In this document: positions 23,348 to 33,209 of the stretch, one piece after another
How the letters are laid out: each line of letters begins with the position of its first letter
How positions within the stretch are numbered: the stretch's first letter is position 1
NCBI GenBank assembly: GCA_949825065.1
Contig: OX463856.1
Coordinates: 16,042,948 to 16,106,947, forward strand
From: Odontocerum albicorne
Taxonomy: Eukaryota; Arthropoda; Insecta; Trichoptera; Odontoceridae
Length of the DNA stretch: 64,000 nucleotides
Reading direction: 5' to 3'
Program-made: the position numbers and the translations under genes
The notes under the pieces: model-generated
Database searches by the model: none
Told to the model about the DNA's origin: nothing
Seen by the model: only the letters and a program-made list of their open reading frames with translations

Positions 23348-23625
23348 GGCTTGAGGTTAGACAAATTGAAACCACGTGTTGCTCTGAAAAATCAAAGAAA
23401 CGACATTTAAGTCAATTTGTCGATCCTTCTTTTTTTATGAAACATCTATCATAGTTTATAACGTCCAACTATCAATTTATATCATAGACAACCGAAAGAT
23501 ACATGGGCAGAATTCCTCACACTACCCTACCGCCAGCGCCATCTATCGCGTCAGTCCGGACAACCGTTGACAGCAGAGAACGCGCCACAATTCAAAGAGA
23601 ATTCCAATAAAGGAATTCCTTTACA
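23348..23625 (-). repeat. 5' LTR of the Gypsy element
   Basis: 278 bp, direct repeat of 18828-19105 with one visible difference (ATCTAT against ATCTGT). It is followed on the element strand by TTATAAAACGACATTTTTG, where the primer site should lie; I could not assign a tRNA. Confidence 0.93.
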
Positions 23626-23630
23626 TATAT

Positions 23631-23770
23631 TCAGTCTTGGTTTTGCTTATTTTTCATTCATTTTCCTCCATCCAGCACTTTAAACATATAACATAATAAA
23701 AAAGAATGCCATTAAAACTGTTCGAGAACCACCAGTATCGACCTGGAACACTAGAAGCTTGTATTATTAT
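23631..23770 (-). mobile_element. Second half of the LINE remnant split by Gypsy
   Basis: Matches 49340-49500 of the unbroken unit B copy, which encodes WMEENELKISKTKTEYIL, the R/K-x-x-K-T-E segment following the RT palm in LINEs. Confidence 0.6.
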
Positions 23771-23897
23771 CACTATAACATACACAACGAAAGTGTTTTA
23801 CAAATATCACTTTGAAAATCTTCTTTGGCCTTTCAAGTAGCATTAAATCATAAACCTATTTCCTTTTTTTTTAATTATTTCACTTGTAAATCAGTAA

Positions 23898-23947
23898 TAT
23901 GTTGGTGTCATTAAATCTCCAAAACCAGATTTAATGACACCAACATA
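23898..23947. repeat. Perfect hairpin, 21-bp arms, 8-nt loop (unit A)
   Basis: Arms 23898-23918 and 23927-23947 are exact reverse complements (TATGTTGGTGTCATTAAATC plus T), around the loop CCAAAACC. The hairpin is unchanged in unit B at 49618-49667. Confidence 0.9.
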
Positions 23948-24274
23948 CCTTAACAAAATGTAGTCATTAGTAAATAAATGCTCATGAATATTTACGAATG
24001 CGTCACCTTTGATTTTTTCCACACACTTTGGTATAAGCACGCTAAATAAAACTCAGAAAAAAAAATTACGAATTTAAAAAATAAGATGTTCTTCATTTAG
24101 AGCGCTCCTTTTTAATTATGTTTTCAGATGAATTATTTTACAACAATTCGTTTGAAAGAATAATGTATTCCTCTGGAAGTTATCCAGAATAACCTTATTC
24201 TTTAAAATAGTGTTCCAATACGTCAAATAATTGTTTTTGAAGCCTCGATGTGGAAGCTCGTTCACTGATATACA

Positions 24275-24358
24275 GGGTGTCCCGTAAAGAGTGAATCATA
24301 CTTAGGGCGATGATAGATTGGGTCAAGACCTACAAGAATATCAAAACTTGACCTTAGT
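24275..24358 (+). repeat. Start of an unclassified repeat, ACAGGGTGTCCCGTAAAG
   Basis: The segment has a sharp, TE-terminus-like start (TACAGGGTGTCCCG) and continues into sequence found only in unit A. In unit B the same start occurs at about 49995 and is cut off near 50086. Class not determined. Confidence 0.3.
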
Positions 24359-27300
24359 AAAAACTTTACCGTTTTTAAGTTGAAAATTTCGTAAAATCCC
24401 TATCTTGCATCAGATGTTTTGCTGCGTTGTGTACAAATCACCATTTTTGTAATTTTTTTTTTTATGTGAAATACCTTTGATTAGTAGCCTTATTTATCGC
24501 ATACAAAATTATTTCCAAAATTATTAGGGATGTACAAAAAAATATCTTAATTAAAATGTTTACGCTAAACTTTGGCCTTCTGTGGGAAAAAAATATACTA
24601 GGCGGTTCCAAAATACTATTAACTTTAAAAAGTTACTCATTTAATAGAAATTTCAGAATGGTGCAACACTACTAGATTTTTTTACGAAAAACGAAATAAT
24701 ACTATTTTTTATTCAAAAGGGGCTGATTCTGACCAAAGTTCAAGTGAAAGGTATTTATGCAAAATCTACTTCATTTTGTTTCTATCACATATTAACTGTG
24801 GTTTTTCAAAGTTAGCAATATCTACTTATAGCGCAAGATTCCACTACCTACCACCGACCGGTTCAAACGAACAAAAGGTGACATAGAGATAGCAAATGGC
24901 ATCCATTTGCTATCTCGCTCTTTTTCTTGTCAAAACTTTTAAGCCTTGACTTGAGCATTACGATACCTGCCGCTGTGCGTTTTGCATCTCCTTTCTCGCA
25001 AGTTATTGTTTTCATATCTACTGTTTTTTTGCTATGGGGCCGGACTTTGTTGTGTTTATCGATTTGGACTTGTTGTGTGAACTTAATTAACAGTAGAGTG
25101 GTGAAGTTTTAGCCGTTGCTCGCCATTTCTATAATCATCCGTTCTGGCAATGATCTGCCATAAAATGACCGCCTTCACTCCAGGACGCCTTGGAGATGCG
25201 GTACAGACCTTGCTTGCTTGTACAAAGTCGACGAACTACTCCTCACTCCAAGACGCCGTGCTGACCCTGTGCAGGCCTTGCTGGCTTGTACGAATACGAC
25301 GTGCACGAAGACGAGAATTTTAAGGAGAACGTGCTGGACTCTAAGCTCATAGAATATTAACGGTCGTATTGTGTGAGAACTTCCAAAAAGAAGGTATCTA
25401 ACATGTTATAATTGATTGTATTAGAAATGTCAGACTAGTAATTTCCCGTATTATTTCTGAATCTCTATTATGTACCAATAGGGCATATGGTATATTCAAA
25501 TGTTGTGTCGACGATGCAATCTTTGTATAATTTCATAATCTTTCTTATTTGCTGAGTGAGCATATACTCGTATATTGATATAGACCCTGCGATCAATCCT
25601 TTATTGTGTTCGCATTGTTTTAATCCTAGGCATAATGCTTGGAAATTGAAATTCATTTTGTCGTATTTAACTGTGGGGTCATTTCTGATATATAATTCGT
25701 TTTACAATTGCAGCTTTTTGTGTTTTTATTGTATTTAATATACCTATCACCTGGAACATAGCCGTTTCACAGTCAAAAACCCATCGAATCTGGAGGGAAA
25801 AAAGCCTTGAGCAGCGGGGAGTCGCGTGAATACGAAATAAACTTGTATTTAAACCATTTAAATTGACAATAATTCATTTAAATAAATAAATAAATATTAG
25901 GTTTATTGACAGCAACATAGTATGTACAAGATCACATCTGAGTAACACTACTAAAACACATAAATTGCAGACAATACATCAGACACAGAAGCTATCAAAA
26001 GGTCTGGGCTCATCTAATAGCATCCCCTCAGCCAAAATACACCCCACCAATATAGGGCGAACCCAGCCACGGGGACACCAGATGTTTTTCAGCCCACACC
26101 CTTAAACACGTAGAAACAGGAATATATACAAAAAAATAAACACAGAAAATAAATATAGTAGATGACAAAAAAAGTAAAAAAGAAAAAAAATACATTCAAG
26201 AGAGAGTACACCAAAAGGTCCGGGCTCATCCCACAAACATTCCCACGGCCGAGATACACCCCACCAATGTAGGGCGAGCCCGACCGCAAGGGCATCAGGG
26301 GGCTTCCATCCCACACCCCCGCATATCTAGATTAAATAATAAATATAATAAAAAAGAGAGAAAAAAAAAAAAAAAAACAAAAACGTATGGCAGAAAACAA
26401 AATAAAAAGTAAACCCACATATACCACCTCAGGTTAACTGTCAGCAAGAACGAGGAAAAAAAAAAGAAGAAGAGAAAAGCCTCAAAGGAGTCCAAATTTT
26501 ACATAATGACAAATGGGAAGTAAGATAGTTGAGACAACATTGGAATAGTTAGGCAGTAATACATTGAAATAGATAAGCAGTTTTAAAAGAATTAATGAGG
26601 AAATGACGCACAAACACGTATGCACAATCCTCGATTCACCACCAGCGAAAAGAAAAAAAAGAAAGAAAGTAAGAAAAGAAAAGCAAACAAGAAAAGCAAA
26701 CATTTATTCTGCTTAGTCAGACATCCTTAGTAAAAATCTAAGTATGGGTTGTAAATCTTCTCATATACTCTCATATTTCTTGAATAATTTTGAATTAAAA
26801 ATAAATATTGGCAATACCTCATGAAACGTAATACCACAGAAACAAGTTTCTAACAATATCTCAGGAAAAATACCTTTAGATATGGAGAATTCGAATAGTG
26901 TACTCAAGGGAAATAGTAAGTTTTTAGTACGACGTGATATAACTAAATTTCTCAAATCATATTAATATTATAACAAATAGAGAAATAAAGATGTTGGGAT
27001 TCGTATAAAGGGGCGGAAAAGCTTTTAGGGACCCATCTACATTTCTTGTGCTCTGCTCATCACAAGTTAAAATGTATAGAAGTATTGCTCAACAATTTTG
27101 CCACCTTTATACGAGTATCTTATCCATTCCAGCACAATTGTAATGGTTCTGATTTAAAACATACCAATTTTCGTCTCGGCATCTCACCAAACATGTTTGA
27201 CTACGATAACTTATTGAATTACGAGTATATCCACATTTTTAAGCTCTTTGAAAAAACTTGCATACTTTATTTGATATTTTTATATTAAGTAATTCACAAT

Positions 27301-27745
27301 GTCGATAATATTCCCAATATACTGCCTCAACTTAGTTTTTATATTCAAGTTGAAAACACCGAACGTTTTACAATTAAAACGTTTTATGATAGCAATTTGT
27401 TAACTACATTTGCACGTTGTTATTCATGAATCATGTAGGTATAACCATTGGGTAACTCCATATATGGTTTGATGGATATTTTTAATACACCAATTATTGA
27501 ATTCAGTACGGTCTTTTTCCAGTATATTCTCAATCTAAGGTCTTGACTGAAGGCAGCTATTCAACTGTTTTTGAAACAAAGTATATTATTTGTTATCATT
27601 ATTTATAATCTGTCTAATATTATCACCTTGAGACAGATTTAATTCCTTTTATTTTTTCGTAGTATTATCATATATAAATTGTATGCTGTAAATTAAGCAT
27701 CATATCCTATCTTACAATCTATAGTAAACTTAATCATAAAGTTAC
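24359..27745. other. 3.4-kb block present in unit A, missing from unit B
   Basis: Unit B joins the equivalents of 24358 and 27746 directly, with no target duplication, so a deletion in B is likelier than an insertion in A. The block holds an inverted repeat (24886-24899 with 24903-24916, GAGATAGCAAATGG), a partial tandem repeat of about 70 bases at 25169-25310, and about 25880-26720, which has two related G/C-rich segments and an (ATTT)n tail, probably the 3' UTR of a minus-strand LINE. Three TACTCGTA-type 8-mers lie here. No gene is recognised. Confidence 0.45.
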
Positions 27746-28423
27746 GCCAGAACCTCCGAAGAAACCATCACCAATATATTTTACAGTCTTAATAACGGTG
27801 CTGTACAATTTATCTGTGAAACCAACGGTAAACTATTTTTTTGACACCTTTTAAACTAAGCCTGAAACCCCAGGCAAAAGACATGCGTGTTATTAGTTGG
27901 ACTACAGAGTGAATTATTGTTAACCTAAATATCCTATAAATAAGGCTGCAGCCCTACCTGATTGGAAAGGAGGGAGACGATTATGATGATGACAAATCTT
28001 TGTCAAAAAATTTAATACGGGAAAATATATAAGTGGACGTAGTAGAGCGGGCTGCTTTGTAATTTTATTTAATTTTCTATAATTTTTATAATATGATGGG
28101 TAGTCGTTGGTGGTATTCCTTATTTTTTGCAATTGATTTTGATACATGGTTTTTATATATATAATAATATCATTTATCTGGAAGAGTTAAATTAACTAGA
28201 ACTATTTGGAGACCATGAAACTACTGTGAATTGTACCGTGCGTAGAACGGTCGCTAGATGATATGCTTACATATAGCTGTCGTGGTGTTCGAAGCGCTAT
28301 GTACATTTTTTTTATTTAAAATATGTGTCATGAAGAAATATTTTAAATCAAATACAACATCGTAACAACATTGGAGAAATTAAGACACCTGGGCCGTGGA
28401 CAATGACGTTTTTCTAGTGTATT
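27746..28423 (+). other. Relic of a GR upstream region with no receptor exon (unit A)
   Basis: 27950-28345 aligns with the region before the GR start codons (compare 8066-8480), including GAAGAGTTAAATTAACTAG and GTCATGAAGAAATATTTT. It then jumps, within a few bases of 28350, to sequence homologous to GR intron 2 (compare 11565), so exon 1 and exon 2 have been deleted. A fifth receptor copy was apparently once here. Confidence 0.6.
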
Positions 28424-28428
28424 ATACC

Positions 28429-28858
28429 TGTTCACGCCAGAGCGTGACGCAAAATTACTATTCCGCTCGTGGGCTGCTCTGTCGTCGCTCCCGGCCCTGT
28501 CGCGCGCGGGCCGCTCTATTATCGCCGCCGGCCCTGTCGCGCGATCAAATATTGTTCTCACCTATCCTAAATTATCGTATTGTCGAGAGTTGTGGTAGTT
28601 TTAACTCGACGAACATATTCCCGTCGTCTCGTTCACTTGTGCATAGACTATCATCGGGGGGACATCTCGGACCGGGCCGGTGGCGACTGGTACGCGTCAT
28701 CAACGAAGAGCCAGTGCGAATGGGTTCTCAACCACCGTGACCAACCACTTCAGCCCGAAGCAGAGCTCGACCCGATTTCTTGACCTTATCATCCACCCGT
28801 AAGTACCATTCCATTTGTTCCTTTATCTCCATCTGAAAGTTTGGCTTTCGCCAAACTA
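28429..28858. repeat. Left LTR-like direct repeat
   Basis: G+C-rich 430-bp repeat beginning TGTTCACGCCAGAGCGTG, preceded by ATACC. The palindromic CACGC-CAGA-GCGTG is near its start. The open frames across it are the same in both copies and have no recognisable domain. Confidence 0.75.
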
Positions 28859-29721
28859 TTTGGTCCATCGAACCGATTCCAGTCCCATGTATACAGTCCA
28901 CTCGGGTCTTTCGCCAATCCATTCTATCGCTATAACCAAATCTCGTATAACCATTTCAACTTCGTTAAAACATTTCATTAAAAAAAATTCTCAAGAGTCA
29001 AACCTTTCGCATCTAGCCCGCCCCATTGTAAAATCGTACATAGTCCCGAATCAAATACAGCCGCTTCATATTTTTTTTCGATTAAAAACATTTCTTTCCT
29101 TTCAAAAAAAAATTCTTAAAGTTTATTTTTTCACAAAACGACCAAAAACATCTCAAAAAAAAATTCTCAAGAGCAGTTTCTGCTATATAAATTTTATCAA
29201 TATATTCACAGTGTTTTTTTTGCGTTTGGCCGGGTCGAGTGAATGAGTTTGACCCAACTTCGCTTACAACAATAATTTTTTTTCTTGTCATCTTTTAAAA
29301 TATACCTGATTACTTCACTTATAAGTTGGTTTAAAATAAGTTATATACGTCATTTATTAAATGTAACTCGTTGGTTTCAATATTTTTGAATTGAAAAAAA
29401 TAACAATACCTACAATAATTTATTTATTATTTGAATTGAATAATAGATCTTTCAATTCGAATAAAATTTTAATAAATAGGGCCACAGTGAATGTACGTAA
29501 ATGAGGATTTATAATTTTAAAATAATAATTTTTTTTTAAACTTTCTTTTTCCAAATTGTTCAAGTGCAGTTTGTTCCATTTACGAGTATGTCACGTTTGT
29601 ATCACCTTTTACTCAATTCTAATGTTCTTGGCCGGGTTTTGGATGGTGGTAGGGTCTCTTTGGGGCCCGGCAGGCCTATAGCCTTCGGCACGGTCTAATG
29701 ACTTTGCATTATCGGGATCTA

Positions 29722-30045
29722 CTCATACACTCAGCTCATACCCTCAGCCTTCTCAGAGGGTATCAGCTCATACACTCGGCTCATACCCTCAGCCCTCTCA
29801 GAGGGTATCAGCTCAAACACTCAGCTCATACCCTCAGCCCTCTCAGAGGGTATCAGCTCATACACTCGGCTCATACCATCAACCCTCTCAGAGGGTATCA
29901 GCTCAAACACTCAGCTCATACCCTCAGCCCTCTCAGAGGGTATCAGCTCATACACTCGGCTCATACCCTCAGCCCTCTCAGAGGGTATCAGCTCAAACAC
30001 TCAGCTCATACCCTTAGCCCTCTCAGAGGGTATCAGCTCATACAC
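29722..30045. repeat. 45-bp minisatellite, 7 units
   Basis: Seven units of 45 bp with a 90-bp alternation (units with CATACACTCGG alternate with AAACACTCAG). Each unit contains CCCTCTCAGAGGG, a self-complementary stretch inside the wider ATACCCTC...GAGGGTAT inverted repeat. 45 is a multiple of 3, so one frame stays open as a 15-residue peptide repeat; this is not evidence of a protein. Confidence 0.9.
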
Positions 30046-30228
30046 TAAACTCAGCTCATAAGCTCAGCTTAAACGCAACCCAGCCCAGCCAAACTCAGCT
30101 CATATCCTCGGCCCTCTCAGCTCATACGCTTCAGCTCAAACTCAACTCAGCGCAAACTCGGCTCATACCCTCAGCCCTCGCAGCTCATACGCTTCAACTC
30201 AAACTCAGCTCGGCCAAACACAATTCAT

Positions 30229-30590
30229 TTGTGTCTCAGCCCGCAGTCCATTTGTCACTCAGCCCACAGTCCATTTGTCTCTCAGCCCGCAGTCCATTTG
30301 TCTCTCAGCCCGCAGTCCATTTGTCTTTCAGCCCGCAGTCCATTTGTCACTCAGCCCACAGTCCATTTGTCTCTCAGCCCGCAGTCCATTTGTCACTCAG
30401 CCCACAGTCCATTTATCTCTCAGCCCGCAGTCCATTTGTCTCTCAGCCCGCAGTCCATTTGTCTCTCAGCCCGCAGTCCATTTGTCTCTCAGCCCGCAGT
30501 CCATTTGTCACTCAGCCCACAGTCCATTTGTCTCTCAGTCCACAGTCCATTTGCCTCTCAGCCCACAGTTCATTTATCTCTCAGCGCTTT
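30229..30590. repeat. 23-bp minisatellite, about 15 units
   Basis: About 15 units of a 23-bp repeat (CAGCCCGCAGTCCATTTGTC plus TCT), with variants CAGCCCACAG and GTCACT. Because 23 is not divisible by 3 and the unit lacks stops in all three + frames, long overlapping open frames appear in every + frame. Confidence 0.92.
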
Positions 30591-30760
30591 GGTCTCTGTG
30601 GACTCAGTCCTATCTCCACACCCTTCAAAACCGCTCAAAATAGCCTCCACCATCCTCCCCTCCTCAAATCGGAGAGCTCGTCCTGATAAAGGAGGACAAC
30701 CAGAAGGCCGGCTCCGAAGCTGGCCCGGTTCCCGTTGGAGGTCCTCCCGGCGCCCCAGGA

Positions 30761-31190
30761 TTTCCACGCCAGAGCGTGACGCAAAATTACTATTCCGCTC
30801 GTGAGCTGCTCTGTCGTCGCTCCCGGCCCTGTCGCGCGCGGGCCGCTCTATTATCGCCGCCGGCCCTGTCGCGCGATCAAATATTGTTCTCACCTATCCT
30901 AAATTATCGTATTGTCGCGAGTTGTGGTAGTTTTAACTCGACGAACATATTCCCGTCGTCTCGTTCACTTTTGCATAGACTATCATCGGGAGGACATCTC
31001 GGACCGGGCCGGCGGCGGCCGGTACGCGTCATCAACGAAGAACCAGTGCGAATGGGTTCTCAACCACCGTGACCGACCACTTCAGCCCGAAGCAGAGCTC
31101 GACCCGATTTCTTGATCTTATCATCCACCCGTAAGTACCATTCCATTTGTTCCTTTATCTCCATCTGAAAGTTTGGCTTTCGCCAAACTA
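30761..31190. repeat. Right LTR-like direct repeat
   Basis: Same 430 bp as 28429-28858 with about 12 substitutions and no indels, followed by the second ATACC. Confidence 0.75.
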
Positions 31191-31441
31191 ATACCAAACA
31201 AAACGATAACTTTCTCTCGGCCCGTTGGAAGCGAGCATACACTCCTCAGTTGTCTTTCGTTTCCAAAAACTGTGAAGGATATTCTCTACACATAACCTTT
31301 GAAGTACTGAATGGCTTCCAAATAACACTGGTCTATCATCTCTGTGGCAAATTGTCTTTCCCGAAAGTTGAGTGTTTTAGAAAATTACATTACATTTTCA
31401 AACATACGAAATGGCAGAAATATAAAACTTAGAGACCAACA

Positions 31442-32700
31442 CTAATATTTATTTAGTATAACGGTCCTGATCACTGTTTTGTAAATGTTTCTTTTAAGCT
31501 TTATAGGTAACCTTCTAATAAAGGCTACCATGTATGCATTAAATAGAGTTGGAGTCATCCCTGGCGGACGCCGGTGTTGGTGTCTAATGCGTCCGTCTCC
31601 AGTCCACCAAGCGAGGCATAACACCTGTTGCAGTTATGCAGCCGAATCACAAGCTCCGTCAGAAGTGGTGGGACGCCAAGTTTCCCAAGGATCCTCCATA
31701 ATAAATATATATTAATTGAGTCAAAAGCCTTGGCCAGATCGACAAAAGCGGCAAACAGACTTCTAACCTGATCTCGACATTTCTCCTGCAGTTGCCTGGT
31801 GGTAAATATAATGTCTATTGTACCACGGGATGCACGAAACCCAGCCTGTGACTCTGGAGTGATCCTGTCCAAGACCCTGGTAAGCCTGTCCACGACAATT
31901 CTGCTGACTATTTTACCCACAACCGAAAGCAGTGCGATCCCTCTGTAGCTACCACAATCCGACATGTCTCCCTTTCGTTTGTATATATTTACGATCCGTC
32001 CAACAATCAGCACCTCACTTCACTATACTGACACTGATATCGCCGCGGTCGCATTGCCGAATTATCACATAATCGATCAAGTGACAATTTTTGGAGCGTA
32101 GATGCTGACAAGTGGTTTTGTACTAATCTTTTAGTTGGAACAGCGTATTTGTAATCAAAAGTTCGTGCTCATTTCATTTTGTGAGCACCATGTCTACCAA
32201 CTACTCCACTCCAAATCCCATGGTCGGTGCCAACACGCGCATAAAAGTCAACCAGAATGATCAGTTTATCAGTTTTCCCTATTGATGATAGAACCCGATC
32301 AAGATCAGAGTAGAAATTATTCTTCTCAGCATCTGATGCAATCAAGGTTGGAGCATATGCACTGACCAAAACCAGGTTTCTGTCTTTGGATATCAACATC
32401 CTCAGGGTCATTAGACGTTCAGACTGACCCACGGGTAGTTGGGTAAGTTCCCAAGCCATTCTAGCTTTTATAGCAAAGCCAACTCCATGAATAGACGGCT
32501 CCTCTAGGTGTTTACCCTTCCAAAAGAAAGTGTAATTACTAGATGTTTCCACAATTTTCCCCTCTCTTGCAAAGCAAGTTTCCGACAATGCAGCAATGTC
32601 TATATTGTATCTCGCCAGCTCATTCGCAACAAAAGCGGCCATGCGCTCTGGTCCTTCACTTGCTTAGCGGTACATCAGTGTCCTCACATTCCATGTTGCA
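31442..32700 (-). mobile_element. Minus-strand LINE remnant: endonuclease and partial reverse transcriptase (unit A)
   Basis: Minus strand, reading from 32642: an APE-type endonuclease with IDIAALSETCFAREG (catalytic E) and a degraded D-F-N motif (LVDFYARVG here, LGDFNARVG in the unit B copy). After a deletion, 32013-31555 gives the RT fingers and palm: SDCGSYRGIALLSVVGK, PESQAGFRASRGTIDI, VDLAKAFDSIN and GVRQGCVLAPTLFNAYM, with a frame change near 31555. The catalytic A/Y-x-D-D segment is missing. The pattern fits CR1/Jockey-group non-LTR elements; the clade is not certain. Confidence 0.8.
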
Positions 32701-33209
32701 AGCCTAAGTCCCGAATATTTGACTCACTGCTAATTTTGTTTTTGCAACCACTAGTGTAGGCGATCCCCTAGGCGTGGTTACCCAGGCTGAGAAAAAAGAG
32801 GGCAGGCTATTTTAAGGGCCCTTTTTCTAGCCATCCGTCACCTGTGCCGCTGCCGAATCCCAGCGCTGCACTTCAATCCCACCGCACATTGGGGCGAAAT
32901 ACGCTAAATCATCTCAAAATTCAATTATTCCGAAACCAATGAGAGTATTAATATGAAATTAGGTATAAAATTGATGAATATATATTTTTTCATAATTTAC
33001 TAAAATCATAATAAAAAAAATACTAAGTATATGAGTTTACGTACATTGAAAATGCATTTAATAAACATAAATTTTTCACGTTATCTTCTTCTCATAAATT
33101 TAATAATAAAACAGCATTAGTCGTTTGTAACATACCGAAAATAGAACAAAATACACATTATTGAATATTGCAAGTTATATTTTTATTTTGTGTATTATAA
33201 TAAAATCAT
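32701..33209. other. Spacer, AT-rich second half, no gene seen
   Basis: The first part probably continues the 5' region of the minus-strand LINE. The rest is AT-rich and is repeated at about 51900-52300 in unit B. Confidence 0.4.

Larger units (their letters stand above)
18828..23625 (-). mobile_element. Ty3/Gypsy LTR retrotransposon, nearly intact, one frameshift
   Basis: A 4.8-kb element with 278-bp LTRs (18828-19105 and 23348-23625) in which I see one difference, so insertion is recent. TATAT flanks both sides as a 5-bp target duplication. The LTR starts TGTAAAGGAATTCC on the element strand, preceded by a purine tract (rich in G) at 19106-19117. It encodes Gag and Pol (protease, RT, RNase H, integrase); no env-like frame is present. 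Unit B lacks the element at the equivalent site, where GCCTAG-TATATAT-TCAGTC is uninterrupted, so it arrived after the duplication. It sits inside a LINE remnant. Confidence 0.95.
28429..31190. mobile_element. Non-coding LTR-type element carrying two minisatellites
   Basis: 430-bp direct repeats (28429-28858 and 30761-31190) enclose 1.9 kb without coding capacity. ATACC flanks both outer ends, a 5-bp target duplication, and the flanking sequence is continuous in GR intron 2 elsewhere. I count about 12 differences between the repeats, including two in the first four bases. Structure fits a non-autonomous LTR retrotransposon. The interior has A/T-rich sequence, then a 45-bp and a 23-bp minisatellite. 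It is much richer in G+C than its surroundings. Not seen in unit B. Its autonomous partner cannot be named. Confidence 0.75.

Noticed and set aside
26089..26703. Hydrophobic minus-strand frames rich in F, L and Y
   Set aside because: Low-complexity A-rich DNA read on the opposite strand gives such frames; no start context or conserved copy.
29722..30590. CRISPR-like repeat array
   Set aside because: Repeats are contiguous without unique spacers, lie inside an LTR-type element, and the genome is eukaryotic.
29698..30804. Long repetitive open frames as candidate secreted or structural repeat proteins
   Set aside because: They are translations of minisatellites. The 23-bp array is open in all + frames and no start context, signal peptide or flanking exon supports coding.
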